Part shown: positions 42,248 through 49,483 of the stretch, in pieces
How positions within the stretch are numbered: the first letter of the stretch is position 1
Layout: each line of letters starts with the position of its first letter
Source of the DNA: Dactylosporangium siamense
GTDB taxonomy: Bacteria > Actinomycetota > Actinomycetes > Mycobacteriales > Micromonosporaceae
NCBI RefSeq assembly: GCF_016862795.1
Contig: NZ_BONQ01000182.1
Coordinates: 1-64,000, forward strand
Reading direction: 5' to 3'
Length of the DNA stretch: 64,000 nt
Notes under the pieces: model-generated
Database searches by the model: none
What the model was told of the DNA's origin: nothing
What the model saw: the letters and a program-made list of their open reading frames with translations, nothing else
Position numbers and translations under genes: made by a program

Positions 42248-43906
42248 ATGCATCGGGTCGGATTGGTGGGTGCGGCCGTCATCATCGTTGCGCTTGTCGG
42301 CGCGTCGCCGGCTGCCGCAGCGCCACCGGACGTTGATTCGTCACGGCTGGAGCGGCTGGTGACGGTGGATGGCATCACCGATCATCAGCGGGCGCTGCAG
42401 CGCATCGCCGACCGAAACGGCGGCACGCGCGCCACGCGGACGCCCGGCTACACCGCGTCGGCGGCCTATGTGAAGGCCACGCTGGAGAGGGCCGGCTACA
42501 ACGTCCACTACGAGATGTTCAACATGCCGGAGTGGCGTGAGAACGCGGCGCCCGTGCTGCGGCAGGTCTCACCGACCGGCAGGACCTATGTCGCGGGCGG
42601 CGCCGGGGACGACGACTCGCCGTCGGTCGACATCATCGCGTTCGAGCACACGCCGACCAAGGCGTTGACGAACGTCAAGGTCGTCCCGACCGACGACGTC
42701 GTGATCCCGAGCCCCGGTGGAACGACCTCCGGCTGTGAGCTGTCGGATTTCCCCGCGGCCACCAGCGGCGCCGTCTCGCTGATCCAGCGGGGCACCTGCA
42801 CGTTCACGCAGAAGCTGGAGAACGCCGTGCAGGCGGGCGCCATCGGGGTGATCCTGTTCAACGAGGGTGACACGGCGGCCCGCAGCAACGCCCTGTTCCG
42901 CGCGGCTCCGTTCGACTACCCACTGCCGGCGGTGGCGTCGAGCTTCGCCGTCGGCCAGGAGCTCTACAACGCGTACAAGGCGGGCCAGAACCCGACCGTC
43001 GACCTTGCGACCAACGGTGTCGACGAGCAGATGTTGTATCCGAACGTGGTGGCCGAGACCAAGCGCGGCGACGCGAACCACATGGTGCTGCTCGGCGCCC
43101 ATCTGGATTCGGTGACGGCGGGTCCGGGCATCAACGACGACGGGTCAGGCACAGCGTTCCAGCTCGAGCTCGCCGAGCAGCTCGCCAAGGTGGGCACACC
43201 GCGCAACAAGATCCGCTTCCTGTGGTTCGGTGGCGAGGAGGACGGCCTGGTCGGCTCGCAGTATTACGCGGCCCACCTGTCCGACCGCGAGGTCGCGCGC
43301 ACGGACATGATGCTCGACACCGACATGATCGCGTCGCCGAACTTCGCGCGGCTCGTCTACGACGGCGACGGCTCGACGTTCGGCTCCGAGAACGCCGGGC
43401 CCGAGGGTTCCGGCACGATTGAGCGGGTGCTCACCGGCTACTGGGCCAAGCGTGGGATGGTCAGCGAGCCGATCCCGTTCGACGGCCGCTCGGACTACGT
43501 CGGCTTCATCAACCGTGGCATTCCGGCGGGCGGCGTGTTCGCCGGGGCCGAGGCACTCAAGACCGCCGAGCAGGTCGCCAAGTACGGTGGCGTCCTGGGC
43601 GAGCAGCTCGACCCGTGCTACCACGAGGACTGCGACACGTACACGACTGTCACAAAGCAGCCGCCGGCCTCGACGATGGAGACGTACGCCGCGAACCCAG
43701 CGCTCGCACAACAACAGGCCAACAGCCTCCGCGGCAACGCGCTGCGTTCGCTGCACCAGTTCAAGAACACGCTCGTGCACGCCGTCTGGTACTTCGCGTG
43801 CGCCAAGAACGCCTTTCCGCCGAAGGTGAACGCAGCGGACGCCACGAAGGCCGCAACCAACCATCGGTTCAAGCATCAGGGCCACGAGCGCCCCGGCGAC
43901 CGCTGA
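42248..43906 (+). CDS. Secreted M28 aminopeptidase with PA domain
   Basis: 552 residues. The signal peptide (LVGAAVIIVALVGASPAAAA) is cleaved near residue 24. A PA (protease-associated) domain lies at about 120-260, with IQRGTCTFTQKLENAVQAGA and GVILFNE. The M28 zinc residues follow in order: GAHLDSV (His, about 284), GINDDGSG (Asp), FGGEEDGLVGS (catalytic Glu-Glu), LDTDM (Asp) and CYHEDCD (His). It resembles the Streptomyces and yeast-Y-type leucine aminopeptidases and would release N-terminal residues from extracellular peptides. The ATG at 42248 is preceded by GGGAGGCGAG. A very strong terminator follows at 43921. Confidence 0.92.
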   Translation: MHRVGLVGAAVIIVALVGASPAAAAPPDVDSSRLERLVTVDGITDHQRALQRIADRNGGTRATRTPGYTASAAYVKATLERAGYNVHYEMFNMPEWRENAAPVLRQVSPTGRTYVAGGAGDDDSPSVDIIAFEHTPTKALTNVKVVPTDDVVIPSPGGTTSGCELSDFPAATSGAVSLIQRGTCTFTQKLENAVQAGAIGVILFNEGDTAARSNALFRAAPFDYPLPAVASSFAVGQELYNAYKAGQNPTVDLATNGVDEQMLYPNVVAETKRGDANHMVLLGAHLDSVTAGPGINDDGSGTAFQLELAEQLAKVGTPRNKIRFLWFGGEEDGLVGSQYYAAHLSDREVARTDMMLDTDMIASPNFARLVYDGDGSTFGSENAGPEGSGTIERVLTGYWAKRGMVSEPIPFDGRSDYVGFINRGIPAGGVFAGAEALKTAEQVAKYGGVLGEQLDPCYHEDCDTYTTVTKQPPASTMETYAANPALAQQQANSLRGNALRSLHQFKNTLVHAVWYFACAKNAFPPKVNAADATKAATNHRFKHQGHERPGDR

Positions 43907-43920
43907 GAGGTTCGAAACGA

Positions 43921-43952
43921 CCGCTGCCCCGGCTTGGACGCCGGGGCAGCGG
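43921..43952 (+). terminator. Strong hairpin terminator after the aminopeptidase gene
   Basis: CCGCTGCCCCGGC (43921-43933) and GCCGGGGCAGCGG (43940-43952) pair over 13 bp with loop TTGGAC, 15 nt after the stop at 43906. Confidence 0.8.
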
Positions 43953-44390
43953 CATGCCCTGCCGCCGGCAAGTCCGGGCAGCGCTCCGGTCGGTCACATG
44001 CGCCGGCAAGGAAGTCTCGTGAACGACCGACGGGGTTGAGTCAGCGGGCACGCCGGTTCGTTGGATTCCATGGTTCTGGCTCGATGTCCGCCGGTCAGCC
44101 GCACTGCGTTCTTGAACGCCGGGAACATCGACATGCAGTGGCTCTAACTGACCGTGCTGGTAGCGGTACGCCGGGCGCCCATGCGACAGGCAAGCACCAA
44201 GACGCCTCGAACGTTCGTGTTTGTCGCCTCTTGCGGGTCTTCGTTGCTTAGGCACAGCACATCATTGACAACAACGTTTCCAGTCAAGCACGATGCTGAG
44301 AGCGCTCTCACGTCCGCCACGTGGGGGCTCGGACAGGCATTTCCGCCAATGCACCATCTCCTGCCCCTGCTCGAGAAGGGCACAATCGCT
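43953..44390. other. Gene-free promoter region of the GH16 gene
   Basis: No convincing gene is present in these 438 bp. The notable element is the palindrome at 44297-44310; a less GC-rich stretch around 44200-44290 may hold the promoter. Confidence 0.5.
44297..44310. promoter_or_regulatory. Palindromic operator TGAGAGCGCTCTCA
   Basis: A perfect 14-bp palindrome with AGCGCT core, 80 bp before the GH16 start. The same core with matching arms occurs at 59247-59260 and, less exactly, at 59093-59104 in front of the F5/8C-beta-helix gene. Streptomyces CebR, a LacI-family repressor, binds TGGGAGCGCTCCCA, so a related LacI-type sugar repressor is the likely binder. No such gene is in the window. 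Confidence 0.6.
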
Positions 44391-45761
44391 GTGGAGATCA
44401 AACAAGAACGCACACCCCGCATGCCCCGTGGTCGCGCCACGGACCGAACGCCGTCACGCAGCCTCCGGCGCCTGATGGTCGTCCTCACGGCGGCCGTCAC
44501 TGCACTCGTCGGCAGCGCGGTCGTCCAGCAGCAGCCGGCACACGCCGCGTGGAACCTCGTGTGGGCCGACGAGTTCAACGGGTCCGGCGCGCCCAGCAGC
44601 GCCAACTGGAACTACAACGTCGGCAACGGCCTCAACCCCGGCCTCAATGCCTTCGACGGCTGGGGCAACGGCGAGTGGGAGTGGTACCGCCCCGAGAACT
44701 GCACGCAGTCCGGCGGCAACCTCGTGATGCGCGCCAACTGGCTCACGACGCCCATCACGGTCAACGGCCGCAACTTCTACCAGACGTCGTGCCGCATGAC
44801 GACGGACACGAAGAAGTCCTTCCAGTACGGCCGCATCGAGGCGCGCATGGCGCTGCCGACCGCCACCGGCTCGTGGCCGGCTTTCTGGATGCTCGGTGAC
44901 TCGTGCGACGAGACGTCCACGAGCGCCTACAACCCGGCGCAGACCTACTACGACCGCCTGCCCACCAACTGGGCCAGTTGCGGCGAGGTCGACATCATGG
45001 AACACGCGAACGCGAACGCGACCGTGACGAACAACATCTTCTGGGATCTGCGGACCGGCGTGTTCCCGTGGACAGCGGGTCAGAACGCCAACTACGTCGC
45101 GAACCCCGCCGTCAACAACGCCGCGGCCTTCCACGTCTATGCGATCGAGTGGACGGCCGCGCAGATCCGCTGGTACATCGACGGCACGCAAACGCACGTG
45201 ATCGACACGACACCGGCGACCCTGGAGGAGTTCCGCAAGCCGTTCCACGTCATCTTCAACCTGGCGCTGGGCGGCACGTACCCCGGACAGAACCCCGTGC
45301 AGGGCCAGTTCCCGCTCACCGCGTCGATCGACTACGTGCGCTACTACCAGGACGGCGGCGGCACGGGCGGGTCCGCGACGCAGATCAACGGGCCGGGCGG
45401 CAAGTGCGTGGACGTGGCCGGAAACGACACGGGCGGCAACGGCGCGGCCGTGCAGCTGTGGACGTGCCAGGGGTCTGCTGTTTCGCAGGACCAGCAGTGG
45501 AGCTGGAACGGCCAGACCCTGCGGACGTTGGGTCGGTGCCTCGACGTCAACGGCGCGGGTACCGCCAACGGCACGAAGGTGCAGCTCTGGGACTGCAACG
45601 GCAGCGGCGCACAGACCTGGGTCCAGGAAGGCAACCGGTTGCGCAACCCGAACTCCAACCGGTGCCTGGACTCCCCGTCAGGCTCGACAGCGGACGGCGC
45701 GCGACTGCAGATCTGGGACTGCAACGGATCGGCCGCACAGTACTTCGTGAAGGCCGCGTGA
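44391..45761 (+). CDS. Secreted GH16 endo-beta-glucanase (laminarinase type) with ricin-type lectin
   Basis: 456 residues. A signal peptide (RRLMVVLTAAVTALVGSAVV) ends near AHAAW. The GH16 domain (about 55-320) carries the catalytic motif GEVDIMEH (ExDxxE) and begins LVWADEFNGSG, as in bacterial beta-1,3(4)-glucanases. A Gly/Ser linker (GGGTGGSA) leads to a ricin B-type beta-trefoil (CBM13) with three subdomains: CVDVAGNDTGGNGAAVQLWT, CLDVNGAGTANGTKVQLWDC and CLDSPSGSTADGARLQIWDC. It should bind and cut fungal or plant beta-1,3-glucan outside the cell. I chose GTG 44391 (AGAAGGG ten bases upstream); ATG 44421 is the alternative. Probably controlled through the palindrome at 44297. Confidence 0.92.
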   Translation: MEIKQERTPRMPRGRATDRTPSRSLRRLMVVLTAAVTALVGSAVVQQQPAHAAWNLVWADEFNGSGAPSSANWNYNVGNGLNPGLNAFDGWGNGEWEWYRPENCTQSGGNLVMRANWLTTPITVNGRNFYQTSCRMTTDTKKSFQYGRIEARMALPTATGSWPAFWMLGDSCDETSTSAYNPAQTYYDRLPTNWASCGEVDIMEHANANATVTNNIFWDLRTGVFPWTAGQNANYVANPAVNNAAAFHVYAIEWTAAQIRWYIDGTQTHVIDTTPATLEEFRKPFHVIFNLALGGTYPGQNPVQGQFPLTASIDYVRYYQDGGGTGGSATQINGPGGKCVDVAGNDTGGNGAAVQLWTCQGSAVSQDQQWSWNGQTLRTLGRCLDVNGAGTANGTKVQLWDCNGSGAQTWVQEGNRLRNPNSNRCLDSPSGSTADGARLQIWDCNGSAAQYFVKAA

Positions 45762-45789
45762 CGACCGGCCGAGCGGCACGCTGACGGTC

Positions 45790-45821
45790 AGGGCGCGGGA
45801 ACGGACGGGTTCCCGCGCCCT
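45790..45821 (+). terminator. Hairpin terminator after the GH16 gene
   Basis: AGGGCGCGGGAAC (45790-45802) and GTTCCCGCGCCCT (45809-45821) form a 13-bp stem with loop GGACGG, followed by a short T run, 29 nt after the stop. Confidence 0.82.
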
Positions 45822-45840
45822 TTCCGCGCCTTCCGGGATA

Positions 45841-45872
45841 CGACCCGCGCCGGGCTTGTCCGGCGCGGGTCG
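45841..45872. terminator. Second strong hairpin behind the GH16 terminator
   Basis: CGACCCGCGCCGG (45841-45853) pairs perfectly with CCGGCGCGGGTCG (45860-45872), loop GCTTGT. Two terminators 20 nt apart insulate the GH16 gene from the lipoprotein gene. The rest of 45762-46067 shows no gene. Confidence 0.7.
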
Positions 45873-46067
45873 TGGAACGGCGGCCGGGCGGACCCCCCGT
45901 GGCACCGCCGGCTGTCGCCGTCGAGCGTGGTGTGCGCCCGCATGGTCGACGGCGCCGTCCGCGCCCTGCTGGGTGGATGAGTGATCAACGCCGCATCCGT
46001 GTGTCGGAGACCTGATCTACGGAATCGACAACGCCGTGCATCATTCCGAGGACGACGCCGACCACGG

Positions 46068-46289
46068 ATGGAAACCGCCATGACCCGCACCCGCAAAGCC
46101 ATCATCGCCGCCTTCGCGGCCCTGCTGCTCACGCCGGCCCTCAGCGCCTGCAACCCCGTCTCGGGCGGCACCTGCGACACGATCACCATGAGCGTCGCCG
46201 GCAAACCAGGCGGGAAGAGCGGTGGCAGCAGCAGCAAGAGCAAGTCGAAGAGCGGATCGAAGTCGAAAAGCGGACACGACTGCGACTGA
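46068..46289 (+). CDS. Small Lys/Ser-repeat lipoprotein
   Basis: 73 residues. A lipoprotein signal (TRKAIIAAFAALLLTP) ends in the lipobox LSAC. The mature part of about 48 residues has GGKSGGSSSKSKSKSGSKSKSG in overlapping pieces (GGKSGGSSSK, then SKSKSGSKSKSG) and closes with HDCD. It also holds Cys pairs (GGTCDTI and DCD) that could form a disulfide. The basic flexible tail might contact teichoic acid or peptidoglycan at the membrane surface. No family recognised. An ATG four codons later (46080) is an alternative start, and the ribosome binding site is weak in both cases. Confidence 0.6.
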   Translation: METAMTRTRKAIIAAFAALLLTPALSACNPVSGGTCDTITMSVAGKPGGKSGGSSSKSKSKSGSKSKSGHDCD

Positions 46290-46518
46290 GGGGCACACTG
46301 CGCCCCGAGCCTGCCAGGGTACGTCCACACCGCCGGCCCGCCGGCTAGCTGATGGCCGCCTCATCCCCTGGGTCGTCAAGGAGATGGATGACGAACGGGC
46401 GCGGTGTGGGCGGCGCCACTGCCGCGTAAGGACCAAAGTCCTTGGTGTGGCCGTCCGTCCGGCGTGACGCTGGGGGGTGAGGCGCGCACGACGGGCCGCT
46501 GTGACGAAAGGACCATGC

Positions 46519-47124
46519 ATGTCGGAACGTAACGGGTGGCTCGCATGCGTCGAGGCCGATCCGAATCACTCGCACAGGTACGTCGAACGGTTCCGGTCGA
46601 TGGCGGCCGAAGGCGCCGACCTCGGCGGCGAGGCCCGCTTCGTCGACGCCATGGCGCCGCGTGGGTCGCGGGTGCTGGACGCGGGCTGCGGGCCCGGCCG
46701 GGTCGGCGCGTTGATCGCCGCGGCCGGGCACGAGGTGGTCGGCGTCGATGTCGACCCGGTGCTGATCGCCGCGGCGGAGCACGACCACCCCGGGCCGCGG
46801 TGGCTGGTCGGCGACCTCGCGGAGCTCGACCTGCCCGGTCAGGGAGTTCCGGACGGCTTCGACGTCGTGGTGTGCGCCGGCAACGTGATGGCCTTCCTCG
46901 CCGCCGACACCAGACGGGAGGTGCTGCGCCGGCTGCGCGGGCACCTGCGTGCTGCCGGCCGGATCGTGGTCGGGTTCGGCGCCGGCCGCGGCTACGGGTT
47001 CGACGAGTTCGTCGACGACGTGCACGCCTGCGGGCTGGCGCCGGACCTCATGCTGTCGACGTGGGATCTGCGGCCGTTCACCGCCGACGCCGACTTCCTC
47101 GTGGCGGTGCTGCGACCGGTGTGA
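46519..47124 (+). CDS. Class I SAM-dependent methyltransferase
   Basis: 201 residues. The SAM-binding motif I VLDAGCGPGRVG (about 52-63), motif post-I GVDVDPVLIAAA, and a motif II-like GFDVVVCAGNVMAF are clear. It is a stand-alone small-molecule methyltransferase of the Methyltransf_25/11 type; the substrate is unknown. The ATG at 46519 is preceded by AAAGGACCATGC, giving a ribosome binding site at normal distance. An upstream in-frame start at 46477 would place that site inside the gene. No co-transcribed partner is evident. Confidence 0.87.
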   Translation: MSERNGWLACVEADPNHSHRYVERFRSMAAEGADLGGEARFVDAMAPRGSRVLDAGCGPGRVGALIAAAGHEVVGVDVDPVLIAAAEHDHPGPRWLVGDLAELDLPGQGVPDGFDVVVCAGNVMAFLAADTRREVLRRLRGHLRAAGRIVVGFGAGRGYGFDEFVDDVHACGLAPDLMLSTWDLRPFTADADFLVAVLRPV

Positions 47125-47242
47125 TCCGACGCCGCTTCAGCGCGGCATGGCGACGGTGAGCAGTACCGCCGCGTCGTCGAGTGCTTCGAGGGCGTGCCGG
47201 GCGTCCGGCACCTCGAGCGCTTTTGTGTCCGACGTTCAGAGA

Positions 47243-47482
47243 GCGCCTTCCTGGTGATGGGCGTCCTCACCCGCGTCGGCGCCGAACGCGACCTGCCCCT
47301 CACCCAGCTGCGGGTGCTCGGCATCCTCCGGGACGTCGACGTGTCCATCACCCCGGCCGGACTCGAACTCGCCGAACGGCTCAAGGAACAGCTCCGCAAC
47401 GGACCGCCTCGACCCACGGCAACGCGATCGGCTCCTGCCGTTGCTCGAGCAGGTCGCAACCCCGACCTCCGAGCAGCCCTGA
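47243..47482 (+). pseudogene. MarR-family regulator remnant with deleted HTH
   Basis: The first part reads VLTRVGAERDLPLTQLRVLG, the first dimerisation helix and start of the winged-helix domain, but then jumps at ILRDVDVSITPAG to the end of the wing (SITPAGLELAERLKEQL). A frameshift follows, after which TDRLDPRQRDRLLPLLEQVA completes the C-terminal helix in the next frame, stopping at 47482. About 45 residues, including the DNA-recognition helix, are missing. The product could not bind DNA. Confidence 0.6.
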
Positions 47483-47566
47483 TCATCGCCGCCGACCCAC
47501 CATCGGCGAGCACCGCGCCCACTCCGGCCTGATCGGGCCGGGCCGCACGCCGCTCCGGCCAACCGC

Positions 47567-48307
47567 TCAGAGCAGGCCGAGCTCCCGGGCGCGGAGCGCG
47601 GCCTGGGTCCGGTCCCGCGCGCCGAGTTTCACCAGCGCGCTGGTCACGTGGTTCTTCACGGTCCCCTCGGCGAGGAACAGCGCGGACGCGATCTCCCGGT
47701 TGCTGCGCCCGCCGGCCAGCAGCCGTACCACATCCAGCTCCCGACCGGACAACGGCGCGACGAGCGGGGTGGCGACCGGCGGTGGGAGCTGCGCGACCCG
47801 GGACACCAGTTTGGCGGCCACGCCCGGCTCGAGGACCGACTCGCCGCGGACGGCGGCGCGGATCGCCTCCATCAGCCGCTGCGAGGAGGCGTCCTTGAGC
47901 AGGTAGCCGATCGCGCCGGCCTGGATGGCGGGGAAGACGTCGTCGTCGTCGTCGAAGGTGGTCAGGGCGATCACCTGGACGGCCGGGTGGTCGGCGCGCA
48001 GGAGCCGGATCGCGGTCACGCCGTCCATCACCGGCATCCGCAGGTCCATCAGCACCACGTCGGGTGATGTGCGGGCGGCCAGCTCCACCGCCTGCGCCCC
48101 GTCCGCCGCCTCACCGACGACGTCGATCTCGTCCTGCACCGACAGCAGCAGCGCCAGCGCCTCCCGGAACAGCCGCTGGTCGTCGGCGAGCAGCACCCGG
48201 ATCACGCCGGCACCGTCCTGGCTCACGCGGGCACCGTCCTGGCTCACGCGGGCACCGTCCCGGCTCACGGCACCGTCCCGGCTCACGCCGGCACCGTCCC
48301 GGGTCAC
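47567..48307 (-). CDS. NarL-family response regulator with repeat-encoded N-terminal extension
   Basis: 246 residues from the GTG at 48307. The receiver proper starts at about residue 35 (VIRVLLADDQRLFREALALL), with the phospho-acceptor Asp in VVLMDLRMP, and the C-terminal LuxR HTH (LSGRELDVVRLLAGGRSNRE) is complete. The first 34 residues are five copies of a VSRDGAR-like unit encoded by DNA repeats. The GTG at 48307 overlaps the kinase stop (GTGA), the usual coupling, while a GTG at 48205 just before VIRVLLADD would give the standard 212-residue form. The repeat units are all multiples of three and keep the frame. Regulates, with the kinase upstream, an unknown target; the divergent DJ-1 gene is a candidate. 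Confidence 0.87.
   Translation of the reverse strand: MTRDGAGVSRDGAVSRDGARVSQDGARVSQDGAGVIRVLLADDQRLFREALALLLSVQDEIDVVGEAADGAQAVELAARTSPDVVLMDLRMPVMDGVTAIRLLRADHPAVQVIALTTFDDDDDVFPAIQAGAIGYLLKDASSQRLMEAIRAAVRGESVLEPGVAAKLVSRVAQLPPPVATPLVAPLSGRELDVVRLLAGGRSNREIASALFLAEGTVKNHVTSALVKLGARDRTQAALRARELGLL
48206..48307 (-). repeat. Five tandem 18/21-bp repeats at the kinase-regulator junction
   Basis: On the minus strand the unit is GTGAGCCAGGACGGTGCCSGC, with lengths 21, 18, 21, 21 and 21 nt and only one to three mismatches between copies. Every copy begins with a GTG codon and contains an AGGA- or GGGA-like stretch, so each resembles a small start region (ribosome binding site plus start for the next copy). 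The first copy overlaps the kinase stop codon and the last precedes the receiver domain. Confidence 0.85.
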
Positions 48308-49368
48308 GCGGGCGCCGTCACTGTGAGCGTGGATCCCTTGCCCGGCACCGAGTCCAGCGCCACCGCGCCGCCCAGCCCAGTCACCCGCTCACGAAGGCCG
48401 GTCAGGCCGAAGCCGCCGGAAGCGCCCGCCGGTTGTCCGCAGCCGTCGTCGCCGACGACCATCCGGACCTCGGTGGGGCCGTAGTCCAGCAGGACGTGGG
48501 CGTGGGCCGCGCGGGCGTGCCGGCGGACGTTGGTGAGGCCTTCCTGCGCCGCGCGGTACAGTGCCTCCTCCACGTCCGGTGCCAGCCGGCGGGACGCCCC
48601 GCTGACCTCGACGCTCGTCGGCAGCCCGGACTGCGACGCCTCCCGGGCCAGCTGCTCCACCCGCTCGCCCAGCGGCACGCGTGGCGCCCGCAGCGCCGAC
48701 ACCGACCGCCGTACCTCCGACAGCGCCTCCCGGGCCTGCTCCTCGGCCTGGGCGAGGACCTCGTCGGCGCGGACCGGGTCCCGGTCGAGCAGCGCACGCC
48801 CGGCCCGGATCTGCATCTGCACCGTTGTCAGGTAGTGGCCGAGCCCGTCGTGGATGTCACGGGCGACGCGGTTGCGTTCCTGGGTGGTGGCCAGCTCCTC
48901 CAGCTGCGCGTTGGCCAGCGCCAGCTCGAGGCGGGTCTGCTGCTCGCGGCGCAGCAGCCGGGTCACGACCAGCGCCATCAGCGACGCGACGAGCATCCCG
49001 GCGATCTCCCGCACGCCCTTGGCGAAGTCCATGCCGACGTGCCCGAGCGGCACCACGAGCGCGACCACGACGGCCGCGCGCAGCGGCAGCAGCTGCGCGG
49101 CCTGGACGACCAGCACGATGAGCAGCAGCGTGCCGCCCCACAGGGCGTGCGCCGCGCCGAACATGACGAACCCGAGACCGATCTGCAGCAGCATGTACCC
49201 GGCGAGCCACACCGTTGCGCGGCCGGGCAGCAGCCACGACCCGAGCACGACCAGCGCGGTGTACCCGGTGCCGGTGACGATCGCCGGCCACGGATCCGCG
49301 CCGGCGACGGCCTCCAGCACGAGCACGGCGTACGCGCCGACCGCCAGCATCCACAGGAACCGTTGCAC
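48304..49368 (-). CDS. Two-component sensor histidine kinase (NarX/DesK-like, HisKA_3)
   Basis: About 354 residues. Five or six membrane helices without a sizeable extracellular loop occupy the N-terminal half (LWMLAVGAYAVLVLEAVAG onward). Then come the HisKA_3 dimerisation helix with the phospho-His (ERNRVARDIHDGLGHYLTTV) and the HATPase_c domain with an N-box in AAQEGLTNVRRHARA and a G-box in GGFGLTGLRERV. Such intramembrane-sensing kinases detect membrane or envelope states. The start is uncertain: I use GTG 49368, which leaves the palindrome at 49420 free. ATG 49422 or 49434 are in frame but lie in that palindrome. Ends by GTGA overlap with the regulator gene. Confidence 0.85.
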   Translation of the reverse strand: MQRFLWMLAVGAYAVLVLEAVAGADPWPAIVTGTGYTALVVLGSWLLPGRATVWLAGYMLLQIGLGFVMFGAAHALWGGTLLLIVLVVQAAQLLPLRAAVVVALVVPLGHVGMDFAKGVREIAGMLVASLMALVVTRLLRREQQTRLELALANAQLEELATTQERNRVARDIHDGLGHYLTTVQMQIRAGRALLDRDPVRADEVLAQAEEQAREALSEVRRSVSALRAPRVPLGERVEQLAREASQSGLPTSVEVSGASRRLAPDVEEALYRAAQEGLTNVRRHARAAHAHVLLDYGPTEVRMVVGDDGCGQPAGASGGFGLTGLRERVTGLGGAVALDSVPGKGSTLTVTAPA

Positions 49369-49419
49369 GTCTGCACCATGCAGGCGCCCAACGGCTGAAG
49401 TCAATCCGGCCCGACCAAC

Positions 49420-49435
49420 CATGACCACGGTCATG
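49420..49435. promoter_or_regulatory. Palindrome CATGACC-AC-GGTCATG in the divergent promoter region
   Basis: Perfect 7-bp arms with a 2-bp centre between the leftward kinase gene and the rightward DJ-1 membrane protein gene. Position and symmetry fit an operator for autoregulation, possibly by the NarL-type regulator encoded by this system. Confidence 0.45.
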
Positions 49436-49483
49436 ACGTTCGGCACGGGCGCCGTGACCCGCCCGGCCGACACCATCGGCGGC

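Noticed and set aside
48206-48307. Tandem repeats considered as a CRISPR array
   Set aside because: Units are contiguous without unique spacers, of 18/21 bp, in frame, and no cas genes are near.
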